A stretch of DNA of 64,000 bases from Pseudomonas nitroreducens NBRC 12694 (GCF_002091755.1 NZ_BDAI01000002.1:640072-704071); one strand, 5' to 3'; numbered from the stretch's first letter, positions 9,406 to 18,026 are shown. Translations and numbers: made by a program. Notes: a model not told the origin generated them from the letters alone.

Positions 9406-9496
9406 GTGCCCACCGGGCAGTCAACCTGAACTCCAGCCGCTGGTTCGGCTCAACCGGCCGACAGCCTTTGTCCGAGAACCGCAGGAGAGCACCATG

Positions 9497-10114
9497 ACTG
9501 AGCGGGCAGGCGCCCTGATAACCGAGGTTATGGATGGTCAGTACGCTGGGCGTCGATTGTCCGCGCCAGGCCATATAGGCCGGAGCAAGAGCCGTGGGCC
9601 AGTCGTTCACGTGCAGCAGGTCCGGGCTCCATGCGAGTTCGCTCATGCCGGCAGCCAGGTCTGCGGCGGCGAGGCTCAACCGTGCAAAACGGATGTGGTT
9701 GTCGGCCCATTCATGGCCGTTCTGGTCTACATACGGGGTGCCGGGGCGGTCGTAGAGTTCCGGGCAGATCACCGCGTACACCACCAGCCCATCGGCGAGC
9801 TTGAGTTCGCCGATATCACAGGCGGGCAAGGCCGCGAGGCCGGGCAGGCGGCCAACCATCTTGCACGCCACGGCCCCCTTGAGTACCTGTGGGTAGCCGG
9901 GAATCAGCACGCGGATATCGTGGTCACCCAGCAGGGCACGGGGCAGGGCAGAGGAGACATCGCCCAGGCCGCCGGCCTTGACGAAATCTGAAAACTCCGA
10001 AGAGACGAAGAGAATCCGTTTGCGTCGCTGCGGCGGCGCACCATCGGCCGAGGGTACCGCGCTGAGGTTGATTGTGGCGTCTTCCAGACACACATCGGCC
10101 AGCTGGTTGCGCAT
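9497..10114 (-). pseudogene. glgA: 5' fragment of glycogen synthase glgA
   Basis: The frame starts at an ATG preceded by AGAGGAA and encodes a good GlgA N-terminus. RILFVSSEFSDFVKAGGLGD (about residues 33-52) contains the KxGGL ADP-glucose-binding motif, and LLHVNDWPTALAPAYMAW and VLTIHNLGYQG follow. Homology stops after about 205 residues; GlgA is normally about 480-530. The frame then runs on through non-homologous sequence to about 9170, overlapping katE. The C-terminal GT-B half with its catalytic residues is absent, so no synthase can be made. In P. aeruginosa katE and glgA belong to one large stress/glycogen/trehalose region, so this looks like the scar of a deletion that removed the rest. 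Confidence 0.85.
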
Positions 10115-10605
10115 CGTTCGTTCCTCTCTGTGTCAGCCGGGGCGTGGCTTTATCTGCCGGCCCTGCGGGTCTCCGTGGGTGGGTGCCGTCCTTCGGGTGA
10201 CAGGGGGGCGGAGGGCGAAGTTTCGTCTTTCCGCCAGCAGGCCCGGTGGTCGGCCGCGGCCGGTTGCTCCTTCTGTACAGACAGGCGCCAGCTACCGAAA
10301 TGTATGGGGTGGCTCCGGAACTGCTGTTGCTGCGGTCACTCAGGCAGGGGAAAAGGCCCCGCCGGTCAAGAAGCCCAATGGAAAGCCCCCGATGGTCACT
10401 TAAAGCCGTAAGCAGGGTCCGTACCAGTCGCCGGCTTGAAGCCAAGTAACTGAAAGAAAAGAGAAAAATCAAATGCGGCTGGCTATGTGCAACCAGCAAA
10501 ATGCACGACCCGGCTTTCAGCCGGTTGCAATACGCCTTGCCGCTGCGCTTCGCGGGGTGGGTTGTGTTGGCTCTGATCGACGGATCATCGGGTGAACTCG
10601 TCCGT
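10115..10605. other. 491-bp stretch without a convincing gene
   Basis: It lies between the glgA start and the GT2 stop, both on the minus strand. Open frames here have no recognisable motif or ribosome site. An A-rich patch (about 10447-10475) is the only compositional feature. It presumably contains the old glgA promoter. I see no repeat or RNA gene. Confidence 0.4.
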
Positions 10606-11259
10606 TCAGCGCGCCGAGAGATTCGCGAGGAACTCGCCGAAGCCGCCGGAGGCCCGATAATCGGCGCGCGCGCTGGTAGTGACGCAGGTCTGATGGGTCC
10701 AGACGATCCGCGCGCCGCTTCGCTCCAGGTCACGAACCAGGCAGACATCCTCGTTGCAGGGCAGGGGACGGAATCCCCCGGCCCGCTGATAAGCCCGGGC
10801 GCAGATGCCGAGGTTGGCTCCGTGGATGTGGCGATGGTCCTCGCGGCACTGGTAATGCTCTTCATGGCGAAGGCGCACCTGTTCGTCGTGGCCCGACCAA
10901 TCCGATACCTGCACCGTGCCGCAGACGGCCTCGGCGCCGAAGGCCAGCTGGCGAACCAGCCAGTCATCGCTGACGCAGGTGTCGGCATCGGTGCAGGCGA
11001 GCCAGCGTGCGCCCTGGGCGAGCAGCCACGCGGCGCCGGCCCTGCGCGCATGACCGACATTGCGCTCGTGGACTTGCAGCACGGCGACGCCCAGCGAGGC
11101 GGCGACGGATTCGCTATCGTCGGAACAGGCGTCCAGCACCGCGAGGATGCACACCGGCTCGCCCTCCAGGCCGGGATGCAAGGCTGCCTGCTGCAGGGAG
11201 CGCAGGCAGGTTCCCAGCAGTGCGGCCTCGTTGTGCGCCGGTACGAGAATGCCAATCAT
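10606..11259 (-). CDS. GT2 family glycosyltransferase, short
   Basis: A 217-residue GT-A fold enzyme beginning IGILVPAHNEAALLGTCLRS, the nucleotide-sugar-binding start of family 2. A DxD-type metal site is in WLACTDADTCVSDDWL (about residues 87-102), with a later acidic motif in FRPLPCNEDVCLVRDLE. No membrane helices are seen, so it works in the cytosol or at the inner face of the membrane. It is the last gene of a four-gene operon whose members overlap by 4 bp each (ATGA type). With a deacetylase and a NodS-like methyltransferase it resembles the toolkit for an N-modified sugar conjugate, but donor and acceptor are unknown. Confidence 0.85.
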   Translation of the reverse strand: MIGILVPAHNEAALLGTCLRSLQQAALHPGLEGEPVCILAVLDACSDDSESVAASLGVAVLQVHERNVGHARRAGAAWLLAQGARWLACTDADTCVSDDWLVRQLAFGAEAVCGTVQVSDWSGHDEQVRLRHEEHYQCREDHRHIHGANLGICARAYQRAGGFRPLPCNEDVCLVRDLERSGARIVWTHQTCVTTSARADYRASGGFGEFLANLSAR

Positions 11260-11846
11260 CCGGGGGCCTCGTTGGCCCAGAGTTCCAGGCGGAAGTCGGT
11301 CTCCAGATGCTGCACGCTGGGCGCAAACCCCATCGCCAGGGTGATCGCCTCATGGACCTCGTCGCCGGTCAGCGTGCAGCCTTCGATCGGGTGCCGCCAG
11401 TGACAGGCCAGCAGTACGCCGCCCTCCGCCAGGCTCGCCGCCGCTTTCCGGCAAGTCCGCTGCCAGGCTTGCGCTCCCAGGTAGTAGCCCAGCTCACCCA
11501 GCACGATGAGTTCGAACCTCGCCTGCGGCCATTGCTCGGGCAGTGCCTGCCGCACCACGCGCACATTGCCTAGTCCAGCAAGGCGCTGGCGAGCCAGCGC
11601 GACAGCCTCCACGCTGTAATCGGCGCACAGCAGATGGTCGACCCGCCGGGCGAGCTCGACACTGGTTTCGCCGTTGGCACAGGCCGGTTCGTAGCCGCTG
11701 CGAAATCGCATGCGGGGGAGACAGGCGAGCAGCAGGTCGCGCTTGCGCTTCTCGTACCAGGAGGTTCGGAATGACCAGGGGTCCGGGTCATCGCGGTACA
11801 GCCGGTCGAAATGCTCGGGCGGCAGGGGTCGTTTCTCGGCGTTCAC
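11256..11846 (-). CDS. SAM-dependent methyltransferase, NodS-like
   Basis: A 196-residue class I methyltransferase. The N-terminal DPDPWSFRTSWYEKRKRDLL and the following LPRMRFRSGYEPACANGET match the NodS family, whose founder N-methylates the deacetylated end sugar of rhizobial Nod factors. The usual glycine-rich SAM loop is present as EPACANGETSVELA (E/DxGxGxG is relaxed to PACANGE, which is worth noting). ADYSVEAVALAR and LGELGYYLG follow. It overlaps the deacetylase gene upstream and the glycosyltransferase downstream by 4 bp. Its substrate is presumably made by the neighbouring PIG-L deacetylase; that is inference. Confidence 0.82.
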   Translation of the reverse strand: MNAEKRPLPPEHFDRLYRDDPDPWSFRTSWYEKRKRDLLLACLPRMRFRSGYEPACANGETSVELARRVDHLLCADYSVEAVALARQRLAGLGNVRVVRQALPEQWPQARFELIVLGELGYYLGAQAWQRTCRKAAASLAEGGVLLACHWRHPIEGCTLTGDEVHEAITLAMGFAPSVQHLETDFRLELWANEAPG

Positions 11847-12589
11847 AGGAAATACACCTCGAAGGGCTGCAGCAGGGTCTCCAGCAACCGGGCGCTGAGG
11901 ATCGGCGTGCTGCCTTGCAGTTGGCTGGCGTGGGCTTCGAGAGCCTGGCGCTTGCGTCGCAGCGCTTCGTCGTCAAGGTCCAGGCGGCGTGCGCGGCCCC
12001 AGGGCAGGCGCGGGTCACCGGGAAAGGCCCAGTGCCACGCCCAGATCGGAGTCTCGAAATGCCGGGCGCCGCACTCTGCCGCCAATTGCGCACAGGCGAG
12101 CCCGACCTGTTCGTGATCGCAATGGCCGTCCTCTCGCCAGGTACTGACCAGTCGATCGCCCGGGCGCAGCAGGGCGCGCAATGGGTCGCGAAGCGCTGCT
12201 GCGGTGACGCCGCCATCGGGCAATCGCAAGCGTCGCCACTGCCATTGGCCGAGATCGATGCCGAGGCGGGCGAGGGCGCTGCGGCTTTCGACGATTCGTG
12301 TCTGCCGCAGCGTGTCTGCTGTCCAGTGTGTGGAACCGGGATGGCTGGCTTCGCCATCCGTCACGGAAACCAGCAGGCCCGCGCAGTCCTGTGCCGCCAG
12401 GCTGGCAAGAAGCCCTCCGCAGCCCAGTACTTCATCGTCAGGATGCGGGGCGACGACGACCAATCGGCGCCCCGGCGGCACCAGTTCTTCGCGGCGGAGG
12501 CGCGGCAGTCGTTCGAGCTGGATGCATGAGCGCCACAGCGAAGGTGGCGTGCCCTGGGTTCCGGCTATGAGGTTCTGCGCCTGGCTCAT
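11843..12589 (-). CDS. PIG-L/LmbE family deacetylase
   Basis: A 248-residue zinc-dependent N-deacetylase of the LmbE/MshB/PIG-L family, which removes acetyl groups from GlcNAc-type sugars. The metal and catalytic motif is VVAPHPDDEVLGCGGLLAS (His and Asp ligands in PHPDDE, about residues 49-54), and the second histidine ligand is in EDGHCDHEQVG. The frame is open for another 87 codons upstream, but ATG 12589 overlaps the dehydrogenase stop (12586-12588) and gives a protein of family length, so I chose it. Second gene of the operon. Substrate unknown. Confidence 0.85.
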   Translation of the reverse strand: MSQAQNLIAGTQGTPPSLWRSCIQLERLPRLRREELVPPGRRLVVVAPHPDDEVLGCGGLLASLAAQDCAGLLVSVTDGEASHPGSTHWTADTLRQTRIVESRSALARLGIDLGQWQWRRLRLPDGGVTAAALRDPLRALLRPGDRLVSTWREDGHCDHEQVGLACAQLAAECGARHFETPIWAWHWAFPGDPRLPWGRARRLDLDDEALRRKRQALEAHASQLQGSTPILSARLLETLLQPFEVYFL

Positions 12590-13605
12590 AGTGCCCAGGA
12601 CTCGATTTCGAGACGCTTCAGGTGCCTGCCCAGGTGGGCCAGGTCGCGCTCTCCGTGGCTCTGCCGGAGGAAGACCGGCAGGTCTGCGGCCAACCGAGCG
12701 AAGCGTCGGTCGCGGCAGAACGGCGTTGCCCCGAGTGCCCGGCCGACATGCCATTGCACGGCTTCGACAGCGCCTTCGACCTGGGCGCGAACCCGGCGGG
12801 CGGCCAGCTCCGAGGGAGCGGCGGGGTTCTCGTCGATCCACCCGGCGCATTCGCGAAGTGCCCCGGCGGCCCCGGCCAGGGCTGCATCGACCGCTCCCAG
12901 GTGCGCCATGGCATGGGGATCCTCGCTACGGCCCTGGCGAAGATAATCCGCCAGGCGACCCGCGGCGCCATACCAGCAAGCGGCGATGCCTGCGCCGCCA
13001 TGCCAGAAGCCTGGACGTTCCAGGTACTCCTGCGGGCCGCCGACGCAGCGGGCCAGCGCCTGGTCGAAGGTCACCGCCACACTGCCCGTGGCTGCCATTC
13101 CCACGGCGTTCCAACCGCTGCTTCCGACGCTTACGCCAGGCTGGGCGAGGGGGACGGCCACCAGTTGGGTACGCTGCTGCTCATCTTTCACCGTGACCAA
13201 TGCGTGCTCCGCCACGGCTGCGCCGGAACACCAGGGTTTGCTCCCGCTGATGCGTACATGGCCCGCCTCGCGAGCCACCACCTCGACACAGGGACTGGGC
13301 GGATCTGCCGCCCAGACGGCCCAGATTCCGCACTGGGGCTCGCCATCCAGCTCTGCCAGAATGGCCAGGGCGTCGGTGTGTCCCTCGTAGAGCTTGAGCA
13401 GGGATAGATCGCTGCCCGCCACAGCCGCCAGGGCTTGCCACCGCTCGAGGGTTGCGCCACTGGCGGGCAAGGGCAAACGATCAAGTCCGTCGTCGATCAA
13501 CTGGCGCAGCGCGGCGCCGACAAAGGGCACCTGCTGAGAAGCGTCCTGCGGCAGTTCGAAGTCGCGCAGCAGATGAGACAGGGCGTGCGAGCGGTCGTGT
13601 TTCAT
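12586..13605 (-). CDS. Divergent acyl-CoA dehydrogenase-like flavoprotein
   Basis: A 339-residue protein, shorter than the usual 380-400 for acyl-CoA dehydrogenases. The fold is suggested by the N-terminal helical part, the mid-domain strand region (VRISGSKPWCSGAAVAEHAL, with VTVKDEQQRTQLVAVPL) and the helical C-terminus ending RQSHGERDLAHLGRHLKRLE. I cannot place a canonical catalytic glutamate: helix G reads GGAGIAACWYGAAG, and the only C-terminal candidate is in SHGERD. The SHGERDL-type ending resembles flavin monooxygenases of the same superfamily, so it may oxidise a non-CoA substrate. It heads the PIG-L/NodS/GT2 operon. Confidence 0.72.
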   Translation of the reverse strand: MKHDRSHALSHLLRDFELPQDASQQVPFVGAALRQLIDDGLDRLPLPASGATLERWQALAAVAGSDLSLLKLYEGHTDALAILAELDGEPQCGIWAVWAADPPSPCVEVVAREAGHVRISGSKPWCSGAAVAEHALVTVKDEQQRTQLVAVPLAQPGVSVGSSGWNAVGMAATGSVAVTFDQALARCVGGPQEYLERPGFWHGGAGIAACWYGAAGRLADYLRQGRSEDPHAMAHLGAVDAALAGAAGALRECAGWIDENPAAPSELAARRVRAQVEGAVEAVQWHVGRALGATPFCRDRRFARLAADLPVFLRQSHGERDLAHLGRHLKRLEIESWAL

Positions 13606-14046
13606 GGCATTCCCCCTTTCGGAGCCTCTATGCCATGCCGACCTCGCGTTGCGGTTTGCGGTTCAAACCGATTTGTCCTGTGCCTTGCGGCCAATTCGGC
13701 GGCGCGCGGCCGGTATAGCGATGGCTGCCAAAACGCGCCCAGCAATCCGTACCGCTCGGGTGTTTTGCACAGGCCGCAAGGGCGGATCGGGCGTTCTGCT
13801 GATTGCACCGTGCGATCAATTCCTGGCCCAGCCGCTCTATCGCGTCCTCCTACGCTCAGGGACGAACCGGGCGTGGAACTTGCTGAATCAGTCTGGCACT
13901 TCACCCGAAGCTGCCGGAACCGGGCCACGCCCGGTCCCGCGCTGGATGCGCACGGCCCAAATCGTTCCGTGCGCACCTGGAGCAGAGTCGACCGCCCCGG
14001 TGCGAAGCTGCTCCAGCCTTCCGTGGCCAATGGCCAGGAGCACTCC
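13606..14046. other. 441-bp intergenic region between divergent genes
   Basis: It separates the minus-strand four-gene operon from the plus-strand PRC-barrel gene and must hold both promoters. A 148-codon frame spans it on each strand, but neither has a recognisable motif or ribosome site. I could not assign a -10/-35 pair with confidence. Confidence 0.35.
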
Positions 14047-14484
14047 ATGAACTACGAAGATCGCGATACCTATGGCATGTACAAGAATCGCCCCGTCGCC
14101 GTCGAGGCCGACTCCAGTCGTGGGCCGGGCCCGCGCCTGATGGGCGCCGACACCCTGATCGGCAACGATGTCTACAACACCCGCGACGAAGACCTGGGCG
14201 ACATCAAGGAGATCATGCTGGATACGCAGAGTGGCCGTGTCGCCTATGCGGTGCTGTCCTACGGCGGGTTCCTCGGCATGGGCGAGAAACTCTTTGCGGT
14301 GCCCTGGAGCGCGCTGCGCCTGGACACCGTCAACAAGCGCTTCGTCCTGGACGTTGACAAGGAACGTCTGTCCAGTGCGCCAGGGTTCGATAAACACGAC
14401 TGGCCGGACATGCAGGACCCGACCTGGAGCCAGCAGATCCACGACTATTACGGCACCAAACCCACCGACGACCCGCGTTTCTGA
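14047..14484 (+). CDS. PRC-barrel domain protein
   Basis: A 145-residue cytoplasmic protein with one PRC-barrel (about residues 35-105): MGADTLIGNDVYNTRDEDLG, IKEIMLDTQSGRVAYAVLS and LFAVPWSALRLDT. These small beta-barrel proteins are abundant near stress genes; their binding partner is usually unknown. An AGGAG-like site precedes the ATG by six bases. A strong hairpin follows. With katE, the KGG protein and other small genes nearby, an osmotic or oxidative-stress role is likely but inferred. Confidence 0.85.
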   Translation: MNYEDRDTYGMYKNRPVAVEADSSRGPGPRLMGADTLIGNDVYNTRDEDLGDIKEIMLDTQSGRVAYAVLSYGGFLGMGEKLFAVPWSALRLDTVNKRFVLDVDKERLSSAPGFDKHDWPDMQDPTWSQQIHDYYGTKPTDDPRF

Positions 14485-14496
14485 CGTTTGTCGCCT

Positions 14497-14524
14497 GGCC
14501 GATGCGCGGTGTTTCGCATCGGCC
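14497..14524 (+). terminator. Perfect 10-bp hairpin after the PRC-barrel gene
   Basis: GGCCGATGCG and CGCATCGGCC flank an 8-base loop, 12 bases after the stop codon. No clear T-run follows the stem; it is probably a terminator-like 3' end. Confidence 0.55.
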
Positions 14525-14656
14525 GGGAACAATGGCAACGCAGAGCTTCAAGACCGATCGCTACACCACTGGCAGTGCGGGCTCAGAGCAGATTTCTGAA
14601 CTCCCCAGGCTGCCACGTCTCTACCGGTCAGGCCCCACTTCAGCGGAGTGCATGCC

Positions 14657-15214
14657 ATGATCGGACCAGGATCGCGCGGTGATTTGCCTGCCCACGCTCA
14701 GCCCCAGCGGGGCGCCCCCTCAGCGGCGGGTCAACGGAAAGCAATTCCCCCTTCGCACGACCCCACGCAACCAGCAGCAGGGAAGAAGGGCGGGGCGGGC
14801 TTTTCACGCTTTGCCCAAGCCCTTTCGCAATGGGCCGGCCGCCCACTGACCTTCGCCCTGGCCTGCGTGCTGCTGGTGGCCTGGGCAATCAGCGGGCCGT
14901 TCTTTCACTTCAACGATACGTGGCAGCTGGTCATCAATACCTCGACCACCATCATCACCTTCCTCATGGTCTTCCTTATCCAGAGCACCCAGAACCGCGA
15001 CACCGACGCGCTGCACATCAAGATCGACGAGTTGCTGCGTACCACCCACCACGCCCACCGCGTGCTGATGGGGCTGGACGACTTAGGCAGCGAGGAATTG
15101 CAGAAGCTGCGCAAGACCTACGAGGAGATCGGTGAGGAGAATGTGCAGGACGGTTCGCCACAGAAGGTGGCCGAGCATGAGGAAGAGGATCAGCGTGGGC
15201 CGGGCAGTTCTTGA
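14657..15214 (+). CDS. Low-affinity iron permease family membrane protein
   Basis: A 185-residue protein matching the bacterial part of the Iron_permease (Fet4-like) family. A basic, proline-rich cytoplasmic N-terminus of about 55 residues is followed by two hydrophobic helices (PLTFALACVLLVAWAISG and TWQLVINTSTTIITFLMVFL) and the conserved QSTQNRDTDALHIKIDELLR. The acidic C-terminus is EEIGEENVQDGSPQ and onward. Bacterial members are widespread, but iron transport has not been shown for most of them; with only two helices it may be a small structural or sensing protein. ATG 14657 is preferred (GGAG at 14645-14648) over an in-frame GTG at 14648. Confidence 0.82.
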   Translation: MIGPGSRGDLPAHAQPQRGAPSAAGQRKAIPPSHDPTQPAAGKKGGAGFSRFAQALSQWAGRPLTFALACVLLVAWAISGPFFHFNDTWQLVINTSTTIITFLMVFLIQSTQNRDTDALHIKIDELLRTTHHAHRVLMGLDDLGSEELQKLRKTYEEIGEENVQDGSPQKVAEHEEEDQRGPGSS

Positions 15215-15893
15215 AGCCGGTGAGTCGCCTTCAGCCCTTGGCTGTCGTCGTCATTTGTTGAGTGAGTCAATAGATGGCGGAGCGGCGCTTCGGCAGATCA
15301 CCTCAAGTCTGCTCAGACCTGGGTCAACGCCATGAACCGTTGTGAAGACATGGCAGCCGATACCGTGGTCAGCCTAAGAGTGGGGTTGGCGTTCTGATTG
15401 AGCAGACAGAGAGAACGCCTGGAGTACTGCGAGTATCCACATACAGAATTTAACATAATATACATTATGCGAAGTTACCTATGGCGCTACCGGGCTCGAG
15501 TGTCACGAATTTCAATCCGCAAAATCCCCCGCCTGGACAGTTCTGCTGCCTTTCTTTCGATTCCGGCTCAATCCACGTCGGTTCACGCCGATGCGACTCG
15601 ATTCTCTTGTTCCTGCGCTTCGCGTATCACTGATGTCGATGCTCATGCTGCCTCTTGCCAAGCCGCATCTGATTTCAATGCACAGGTATCCGTTCAGGGT
15701 TTGCAAATCATTCGAGCAGACGCTCAGGCAGCGAAAGGTCTGATGCGAGTATTAAAGCCGCCTCAGGATCATGCCGCACGAGTCAGGCGCCACCCATTCC
15801 ACTGCAGCCGACTTCGTCTTGCCAGTCGCCAGTAACGCGTTACCAAATATCCCTGCTCATTCTGGTAACGCGTTACCTGTCCTTTTGCAGAGC
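15215..15893. other. 679-bp region without a supported gene
   Basis: It holds an AT-rich island (about 15435-15475) that stands out in GC-rich surroundings, and a pair of identical palindromes near its right end (see 15832-15877). A 145-codon plus-strand frame (15398-15835) and a 64-codon minus-strand frame (15512-15706) have no recognisable similarity, so I do not call them genes. Decayed foreign DNA or an untranslated RNA are possible. Confidence 0.4.
15832..15877. promoter_or_regulatory. Paired palindromic element, copy 1
   Basis: GTAACGCGTTAC (15832-15843) and GGTAACGCGTTACC (15864-15877) lie with centres 33 bp apart, about three helical turns, as expected for two bound repressor dimers on one face of DNA. 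The same pair with the same spacing occurs at 20557-20603. This copy sits 17 bp beyond the stop of the minus-strand DapA-like gene, with no obvious gene to control. Function unknown. Confidence 0.7.
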
Positions 15894-16760
15894 CTATCCA
15901 GCCAGCGCCGCCAAAACCCCGCGTAGCCTTCCCAGCGTCGCCGGCGTGCACGCCTGCATCGGCTCGCGCACCTCGTTGGCAATCAATCCTTGCAGTGCCA
16001 GCGCGCCCTTGACGGCTGACGGATTGGGCTCAGCGAAAGCGGCCTGCATCCAGGGCAGCAAGCGGTAGAAAATGGCTCGGGCAGCGATGACATTTCCTTC
16101 CTCCATCTGCCGGAACATCTGCATGTAGAGCTCGGCACCCACATGGGCCGACGCCGAGATCGCGCCGGCACCGCCCAGGCACAGGTTGGAGAATATCTGC
16201 AGGTCCTCGCCTGTGAGCACGTCGACGTGTCCGTCGGCGATCAGCGCCATGGTGGTTTCAGGGTCACCGCCGCAGTCCTTGATCGCGGCAATGTTGGGAT
16301 GGCGGACGATGCGGCGCAGCGTTTCGCGCTCGATGCGCACACCGGTGCGGTACGGAATGTCGTAGAGCACAACGGGCACGCTGGCTGCGTCGGCGATGGT
16401 GTGGAAGAAGGATTCCAGGCCGGCCTGTGACGGACGAATGTAGTACGGCGCCGGCACCAGTACAGCAGCCACCGGGCGGCGCTGGATGTCCTCCAGGCAG
16501 GCCAGGAGCTCAGGCTGATTGTTGCCTGCCAACCCCATGATCACCTGCCGCGACGGCACCCATTGCAGTACCGCGTCGAGGATTTCCAGCTGCTCCGAGT
16601 GGCTCAAGGCGGCCGCCTCGCCGGTGGTGCCGCAGACGACGAAACCGCTGACGCCCTCCTCCAGCAGCTTCGCTACCAGACGCTGCAGGGCCGGAAAATC
16701 GACGGCGCCGCCACGAAAAGGCGTGGCCAGTGCCACCCAGATTCCACGAAAACTCGACAT
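15894..16760 (-). CDS. DapA-family aldolase (dihydrodipicolinate synthase-like)
   Basis: A 288-residue class I aldolase of the DapA/NAL family. The Schiff-base lysine is Lys161 in AAIKDCGGD, the catalytic tyrosine is Tyr133 in VVLYDIPYRTG, and the pyruvate carboxylate loop is GTTGEAA (44-50). All active-site residues for pyruvate chemistry are present. The essential dapA of Pseudomonas usually lies beside nlpB/purC, not here, so this is probably a paralogue acting on another aldehyde or keto acid. It stands alone on the minus strand. Specific substrate not determinable from sequence. Confidence 0.88.
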   Translation of the reverse strand: MSSFRGIWVALATPFRGGAVDFPALQRLVAKLLEEGVSGFVVCGTTGEAAALSHSEQLEILDAVLQWVPSRQVIMGLAGNNQPELLACLEDIQRRPVAAVLVPAPYYIRPSQAGLESFFHTIADAASVPVVLYDIPYRTGVRIERETLRRIVRHPNIAAIKDCGGDPETTMALIADGHVDVLTGEDLQIFSNLCLGGAGAISASAHVGAELYMQMFRQMEEGNVIAARAIFYRLLPWMQAAFAEPNPSAVKGALALQGLIANEVREPMQACTPATLGRLRGVLAALAG

Positions 16761-17072
16761 GCAAAAAACTCCTGTTGGCTGACCGTCGGGTCGCCGTCAG
16801 GGAGGGTGCGGAAATCAAGCGGGAGGGAGGTTCGACCTTGCGCCTTGTGTCCTGTCAGCCCATCTGACGGGACAGCGCCCCGGTCAAATGAGCGACTGTT
16901 TCTTCGATTTCTTCGCAACGACGACGCACGCGCCAGCCTGGGCAAGGAAGCCCGAAGCGGAAAGCGAATGATCGTGAGTGGGAAGCATGGAAATGCCGTT
17001 GCGCTAAATGTCTGACGGATACTGCTGAAGGAGCGAGGGAGCTGTCAACTCCCCCGCCCCGTTTCCATCGCA
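16761..17072. other. 312-bp intergenic region
   Basis: Between the DapA-like start and the serine acetyltransferase stop, both on the minus strand. It must include the DapA-like promoter. I see no RNA gene, repeat or clear operator. Confidence 0.35.
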
Positions 17073-18026
17073 TCAATCCTTGCCGCAGCGACTCTCGTCG
17101 TGCTGCAGGCTGGCTTGGCTCACCTGGCTGCCTGGCGGCACGCTGCGAGTCAGCCAGACGTTGCCGCCGATGGTCGAGCCCTTGCCGATGGTGACGCGCC
17201 CCAGGATGGTGGCGCCGGCGTAGATGACCACTTCGTCTTCGACGATCGGGTGGCGTGGTTCGCCCTTGTGCAACTGGCCGCTTTCGTCAGCGGTGAAGCG
17301 CTTCGCACCCAGGGTTACCGCCTGGTAGATGCGCACCTGTTTGCCGATGATCGCGGTTTCTCCGATTACCACGCCGGTGCCATGGTCGATGAAGAAACTG
17401 CTGCCGATCTGCGCGCCGGGATGGATGTCGATGCCGGTGGCCGAGTGCGCCAGCTCCGAGATGATCCGGGCCAGCAATGGCAAGCCGGCGTTGTACAGGT
17501 GATGCGCAAGGCGGTGGTGGATAATCGCGACGACGCCCGGGTAGCACAGCAGAACCTCGTCGACGCTGCGCGCGGCAGGGTCGCCCTGATAGGCGGCGAG
17601 CACGTCGGCATCCAGCAATTTGCGCATTTCCGGGAGCGCACGGGCGAAGTCGCGTACCAGCAGCACGGCATGCTCGTCGATCCGACCATCTACTACGTCA
17701 CCGCGCTGCCGCGCGCTGTAGCGCAGTTCCAGGCGGGCCTGCACCAACAGTGCATTGAGGGCCGCGTCCAACGTATGGCCGACAAAGAAGTCTTCGCTTT
17801 CCTCGCGCAGGTCGTTCGGGCCGAGGCGCATGGGAAACAATGCGCTCGCCAGGCGTTCGACCACTTCCTCGATGGAGTGCCGCGAAGGCAGTTCACGACC
17901 GCCCTGTTCCGGATGTCGCCCAGTGCGGGATCGCCACTCGTTACGGGCTCCGCGCAGGTCCTCGACGATCTGCGCCAGTTGCCAGTTCACCGGGCCATTC
18001 TCGTTCAGTCGATTGGCGTCGTTCAT
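17073..18026 (-). CDS. cysE: Serine O-acetyltransferase, EpsC/long CysE type
   Basis: The protein makes O-acetylserine from serine and acetyl-CoA for cysteine synthesis. The C-terminal half is a left-handed parallel beta-helix of hexapeptide repeats: GIDIHPGAQIGSSFFIDHGT, GVVIGETAIIGKQVRIYQAV, and IYAGATILGRVTIGKGSTIG. The catalytic His lies in the FIDHGTGVVIGE motif. The long helical N-terminal domain is typical of the EpsC subgroup. ATG 18026 gives 317 residues; a GTG at 18065 would add 13. Only a weak AGGAA site supports either. The ssuD gene lies divergently, so both ends of sulfur assimilation meet here. Whether this is the housekeeping enzyme is uncertain. Confidence 0.88.
   Translation of the reverse strand: MNDANRLNENGPVNWQLAQIVEDLRGARNEWRSRTGRHPEQGGRELPSRHSIEEVVERLASALFPMRLGPNDLREESEDFFVGHTLDAALNALLVQARLELRYSARQRGDVVDGRIDEHAVLLVRDFARALPEMRKLLDADVLAAYQGDPAARSVDEVLLCYPGVVAIIHHRLAHHLYNAGLPLLARIISELAHSATGIDIHPGAQIGSSFFIDHGTGVVIGETAIIGKQVRIYQAVTLGAKRFTADESGQLHKGEPRHPIVEDEVVIYAGATILGRVTIGKGSTIGGNVWLTRSVPPGSQVSQASLQHDESRCGKD

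Noticed and set aside
13604..14050. A 148-codon plus-strand frame in the gap before the PRC-barrel gene
   Set aside because: No ribosome site or recognisable motif, and an equally long frame exists on the other strand, so it is probably non-coding.
15398..15835. A 145-codon plus-strand frame in the AT-rich region
   Set aside because: No similarity or ribosome site, and it ends inside the first palindrome; not called as a gene.
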